Positions 60,021-64,000 of a DNA stretch of 64,000 nucleotides are shown here, piece by piece. Under the pieces are notes generated by a model. The model made no database searches, was not told the DNA's origin, and saw only the letters and a list, made by a program, of their open reading frames with translations. Every line of letters starts with the position of its first letter. Within the stretch, counting starts at the first letter, position 1. Where the stretch lies: positions 55,895,585-55,959,584 of the forward strand of contig NC_088170.1 of the NCBI RefSeq assembly GCF_028769735.1. The letters are read 5' to 3'. A program made the position numbers and the translations under genes. The stretch comes from Zonotrichia leucophrys gambelii. Lineage: Eukaryota > Chordata > Aves > Passeriformes > Passerellidae.

Positions 60021-62412
60021 AATGGTTAAAAACAAAGGTTTTTATAGTATTGTAGACAATGTTATTTATCAGCATATGCTGTGTTTTTCAAGGGAAACTA
60101 CAGGACAATGGTAATACATCATATTATCATAAGACTTTTCAGAATGCCTAAACAATGTATTATCTGTTCTGTTCAATTAATTCCACAAGATTGAACATTT
60201 ACTTACCCTGTTTGAAGCAGTTGCGTACTTTAATAGTAGTTTGGAACCCATTATCCTCAACATTAGCTCTAGTTCACTGTTTCTTCTCCATTTTCTCTCA
60301 AAAAAACCAGCAGGTACTTCGGTGCAATACCATGATACACAGTCTTGACAAAAGCACATGAAGAGCCAAATACTATGAGGAACAGAGCTAAAAAATAACA
60401 ACAGAGAAAATCACTGTAGAAATAGACACCTGCTTGCAAGCAAGCAAGCAAACTCTTCATAGGCTGCAGTTTTAAAACAGAAAACACAGTCCAGCATGAT
60501 GTTCTTCAGGATCACTTTTAAAGATTGAAAGGAAATAAGTTGACGCAGATGGAAAGATTAAGTTTTGACTGCATATGAAATTCTCTTTGGTTCAATATTT
60601 CATTATGTATCTTTCTGTTGTTTTTCTCAGATGACAGATTTCAGGTCAAAAATAGTCCTGAGGTCTGCAGTGTTTGGATGTGTTCATGTTAGATGTCCAG
60701 GGAGCAGGGCTATGACTATGGTCCACCACAAGATTTTTCTGGAAGCCTTTTATTGTTAAGTCTGAAAACAATCTTTAAAGGTAACTGACGAGTACCACCC
60801 ATCTGAACAATGTGTATTATGTGGTGACTACTAAGAATCTTCCTATTATGTCAATCATTGCTATTACCATGTTATTATTTATCTTGATTAACATTTTTCT
60901 ATATTTCTCACTGTTTTCTCTTTTTTCACAGCTTCCTACTACCTAAATTGAATTACTTAAAATATTTTTGACCAAAGCAACAAACTACTGGGGGATATAT
61001 TTGTTCCTTAAGAAGTGGTTACATTTTGCTGAGGGGCTAATATCTATTTCTTAGTTTTATATCTTATTTCTAAAGTCTGTATCTTTAATTTATCTGTTTA
61101 TGCTTCTGTGAAGCATTTCATCCATTCATATGAATTTTTATTAAAATTAAGATTCTCTCATAATCGTTCCAATCATCATATGCATTTTCATTTTAACAGA
61201 GATTTAAGATCCCAAATAGGTTGACTGGCTCAGACAAAATGCCTGTAGTTTTCCTGCCTACCACAATAAGGTAGACAGCCTTCAAGGTAGGAAAGAAGTG
61301 AAGAATGCTGTGACTAATGAAATTTAATAGATTTAGATCTGACCTCAGCCTTTGTTTTCTCTGTCATCTTGCCTTCTCCTGAGTCTTCATGTCAGAGATG
61401 CTGCTCCCTGTTACATCTGTCTCAGTGGAATCCTTGGCCCCTTCATAGTGGCTTTCACTGAAAGGACACACTATCGAAAGGGAGATTTAATCTCTCTGTT
61501 GCACAGCTCAGTGATTTAGTAGGCTCAGCAATGTGACACACTGAATCAGGTCTGCCACTGATGTTAGGAGTCTCTGACTACTTGGTGACTATGTGTGGTT
61601 TTGTTGAACAGGTTATGCTACATAAAAGGAAAATGTGGGCCGTCAAGTAGAGTAGAACCACTTACAGTGAAGTGTTGTGAAAATTCCAAATGGCCTTCAT
61701 GCATTTCAGTAAACATTTTCCTCAAGCTGCATACAGTGATTCCCCTAGAAAATTTTCCTTTCAGAAGCTAAAAGGGTAGCTAGGGTCTAGATACATCAAG
61801 TAATGTGTCTAGGTAGTGTTAAATAATGGGGGTGATTGTCTTCTCATTTTGGACAGAAGTATAAATAGAAAATGAAAACATGACACCTGTTGCTGCAGAT
61901 TCTCTCAGCTCTAAGTTCAAATCAGTTAGGCTAGGTATTTTGTAGATGCTTGACCTCATAGTACCAGTTATACAGTAATAGCACTTGGAAACAAAACAGC
62001 TTGGTTTTTATGACCACAGGACCCCCTTCAAGGACTGAAGACTTCTAAGCGGGGCAAAAGCATCCTTGCCAGCTGGCTTACAAATTTTTATTTAGTCACC
62101 AAAAGTTTATAAAGCCTAAACCCCCTCACCTCTCTCTTCTATTCTAATTCCAAATCAGAATAGTTCATTTGCCTTTTTCTTGCCAAATTTACTTGAGTGA
62201 GATGGAATTATGATTTCTTGTAGATCAGAGAGCTGTCTCTACAGCCATGTGATCCTTCTCTCAGAGTGAGGAAAGTGAATGGGCCAACATAAAGACAGGG
62301 AGATCATGTAACAATTGTCATCATGGCAAAAAAAACCATGAATAGGGCCTAGGGGAAAATTACATTGCTGCCAATTAAAATAGGTTTGGATAGTGACAAA
62401 AACTAAAACACC
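60021..62412. other. Non-coding stretch, nothing recognised
   Basis: Open frames of no more than 74 codons overlap on opposite strands (60155-60487). A short (CAAG)4 run lies near 60436-60451. No retroelement was recognised. Confidence 0.55.
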
Positions 62413-62458
62413 TGCATGCACATACACACACACGTGTGCACACACACACACACATATG
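62413..62458. repeat. (CA)n-type alternating pyrimidine-purine tract
   Basis: Forty-six bases alternate strictly between pyrimidine and purine. They are mainly CA units, with a central CACACGTGTG palindrome (62429-62438) that contains a CACGTG E-box, and a terminal CATATG. Such tracts favour left-handed DNA under torsional stress. Confidence 0.9.
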
Positions 62459-62589
62459 CCCAGTCTCATCTTCACTCCTTTCTCTTCTCTTTAATCTCTT
62501 TTCTGTCCCTGAGCTATGCAAGACTGATGAGGAAAGAGGGGTTATGATCAGACCATAACTCTTTTGAAAGGGTATAGGGTATTTTACCC

Positions 62590-62770
62590 TTAATTATTTT
62601 CCCAGAGCACTTCCATCCTGGCTGAGGGGCCCAGCCATGTCCTGCAGTGAGCAGGTTGGAGTCCTCTGGATCCAACTGTGTCCAGCCCAGATTTCTCCCT
62701 GCCTCTCCTCACAGAGACCTCCTGCAGCCCCTGCGGCCAGTGCCTGGGCACAATACACAGTATAATAACA
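62590..62770. other. GC-rich island, possible decayed retroelement
   Basis: About 180 GC-rich bases lie next to AT-rich flanks. On the minus strand the block reads like parts of LTRs seen in birds (GGAGGTCTCTGTGAGGAGAG and GGACATGGCTGGGCCCC), but I cannot name a family or locate its ends. A 60-codon minus-strand frame is compositional. Confidence 0.3.
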
Positions 62771-64000
62771 CAACATAGTCAGGATTAAATGGGAGAGGAG
62801 TATTTCCTTATTATTATGAAACTATACTTGCTAGTATGTCTTCTTTTATATGCTATCATATCATACTTTGAAAAATATACTTGTACTCACATGAGATCTA
62901 TGTGATACCTAGAGCAGCTACATTCTTCTCAAGTCAGCTGGGTACATTCAATGATTAAAACATTGTGCAGCCTTTCTGTGCCACTTAAAGGAAAGGATAG
63001 GTAAAACTTTTTAGCAAAGGTAATAGCAAAATATTGGAAAGTATGTGATCCACAGTCAGAGCACATTCACTGTGTAGACTTCCACTCTTGCTGGTCTCTG
63101 GAGATGTATGTGACCACCAGCAAATTGAAGGTTGCAGGGTTTTTAATTGCTTGTTGTCAGTGCATAGAGGCTGTATTTCATGTAATGAATTTTAAGTTGT
63201 CCATCCTTCTTTTGTATCCTAATCATATGCATACGCACAAGGAAGGAACAGAGTCAAATCAAGTTATGAAGTTGCAGCAACACCTCTTGAATTACATGTC
63301 AAAAATTTAACTCTGTTCTAGCATTTCTACATAGAATTGTAGAAAGAGGATCCCAACTGTTGTCTTCCAGATTTAGTTCAGATTTCTTTTGGCATGTGTT
63401 CAGTGTAGTGCTTTCTGCCATAAATAAATTTAGCCTTAAGAAAAATAAAAATATCCTAAAATAGTGAACTTTTTAATTTGTGGATCTGAAAATAGGGAAA
63501 TATCCAACTGATGCACTGGAAGTTGAGTGGTATTCTAAAAGGAATACATTCTATACCAGGAACTCCTATTTGAATAATTAAAAACAACAAGTGAGATACA
63601 AATGAAAGCAATTATTAAACCACCAAATTTTCAAAGACAGATCACATTATGCAGATGTCTAGGAATAAGTATCAATCTCTATGTTGCACCTATTTTCCTG
63701 TAGTTCAAAGCTCAGATCAGTTGAATCTCCATGCAAAGAGGTTTGTCTTACCACCAAGGAAGGTTTCCTAACCTTTGAGACCAAAAAATAAAAAATGCAG
63801 AGGAGAAATTGTATCCCAAGTAAAGTCATATCACCACTCTGAAAAACGCAGTTTGAAAAACAGTATTTCAAATACAACATTCAGTGTTTTTATGCCAGTG
63901 CCTTCTTGGTCAAGTAACACTGAAGTGAACCCTCTGCAGCAATTTAAAGAATAAAGGTTCTTAAGAATCAGTCATATGAAACTTAAAATGTAACTAACAT
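62771..64000. other. Non-coding stretch, nothing recognised
   Basis: AT-rich sequence up to the window end, with open frames of no more than 73 codons and no recognised element. Confidence 0.55.

Noticed and set aside
1..64000. Bacterial-type features such as operons, CRISPR arrays, attachment sites or ribosome binding sites
   Set aside because: The sequence is vertebrate in character (CR1, ERV LTRs, CpG-poor, no dense genes), and no direct-repeat array with spacers was seen.

Overview
This window looks like a piece of a songbird (passerine) nuclear genome with no recognisable protein-coding gene. The sequence is AT-rich and poor in CpG. Open frames are short and scattered on both strands. 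No tRNA, rRNA, operon-like layout or CRISPR array was seen. The bird assignment rests on CR1 LINE copies that share the avian CR1 3' end, on a long terminal repeat known to me from bird genomes (20818-21384), and on a second long terminal repeat that I associate with songbirds (13516-13902). These identifications come from memory and by eye; no database was searched.

Layout: an old CR1/L3-like LINE reverse-transcriptase fossil lies at 1570-2062 on the minus strand. A probable solo LTR follows at 2905-3289, then a two-phase pentanucleotide repeat at 4331-4440 and a CR1 tail scrap at 5117-5163. A CR1 copy is at 9146-9795 (minus), followed by a GC-rich island of unknown origin at 10590-10890. 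A well-preserved solo LTR with perfect 6-bp target duplications occupies 13510-13908. A conserved-element-like stretch is at 15290-15480 and a MIR-like SINE fossil at 17175-17360. A minus-strand ERV LTR is at 20818-21384, a CR1 at 24126-24604 (minus), and a weaker MIR-like remnant at 25085-25160. The long stretch from 25 to 39 kb is mainly single-copy-looking sequence with small hairpins, the best at 30831-30894. A CR1 copy that keeps the end of its ORF2 with its stop codon is at 39630-40177 (plus). The rest (40-64 kb) holds simple repeats, GC-rich islands at about 47030-47440 and 62590-62770, a nested palindrome at 59955-60020, and a 46-base strictly alternating pyrimidine-purine run at 62413-62458.

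No genes work together here. The window is best read as intergenic or large-intron DNA, with layers of retroelement insertions of different ages and a few non-coding stretches that could be regulatory. Exons of a surrounding gene cannot be excluded from sequence alone, but none was recognised. I did not find convincing evidence of a new coding system. The most useful observations are the LINE fossil whose frame survives almost intact, the dated-looking solo LTRs, the structured hairpins and the repeat with an abrupt unit switch.
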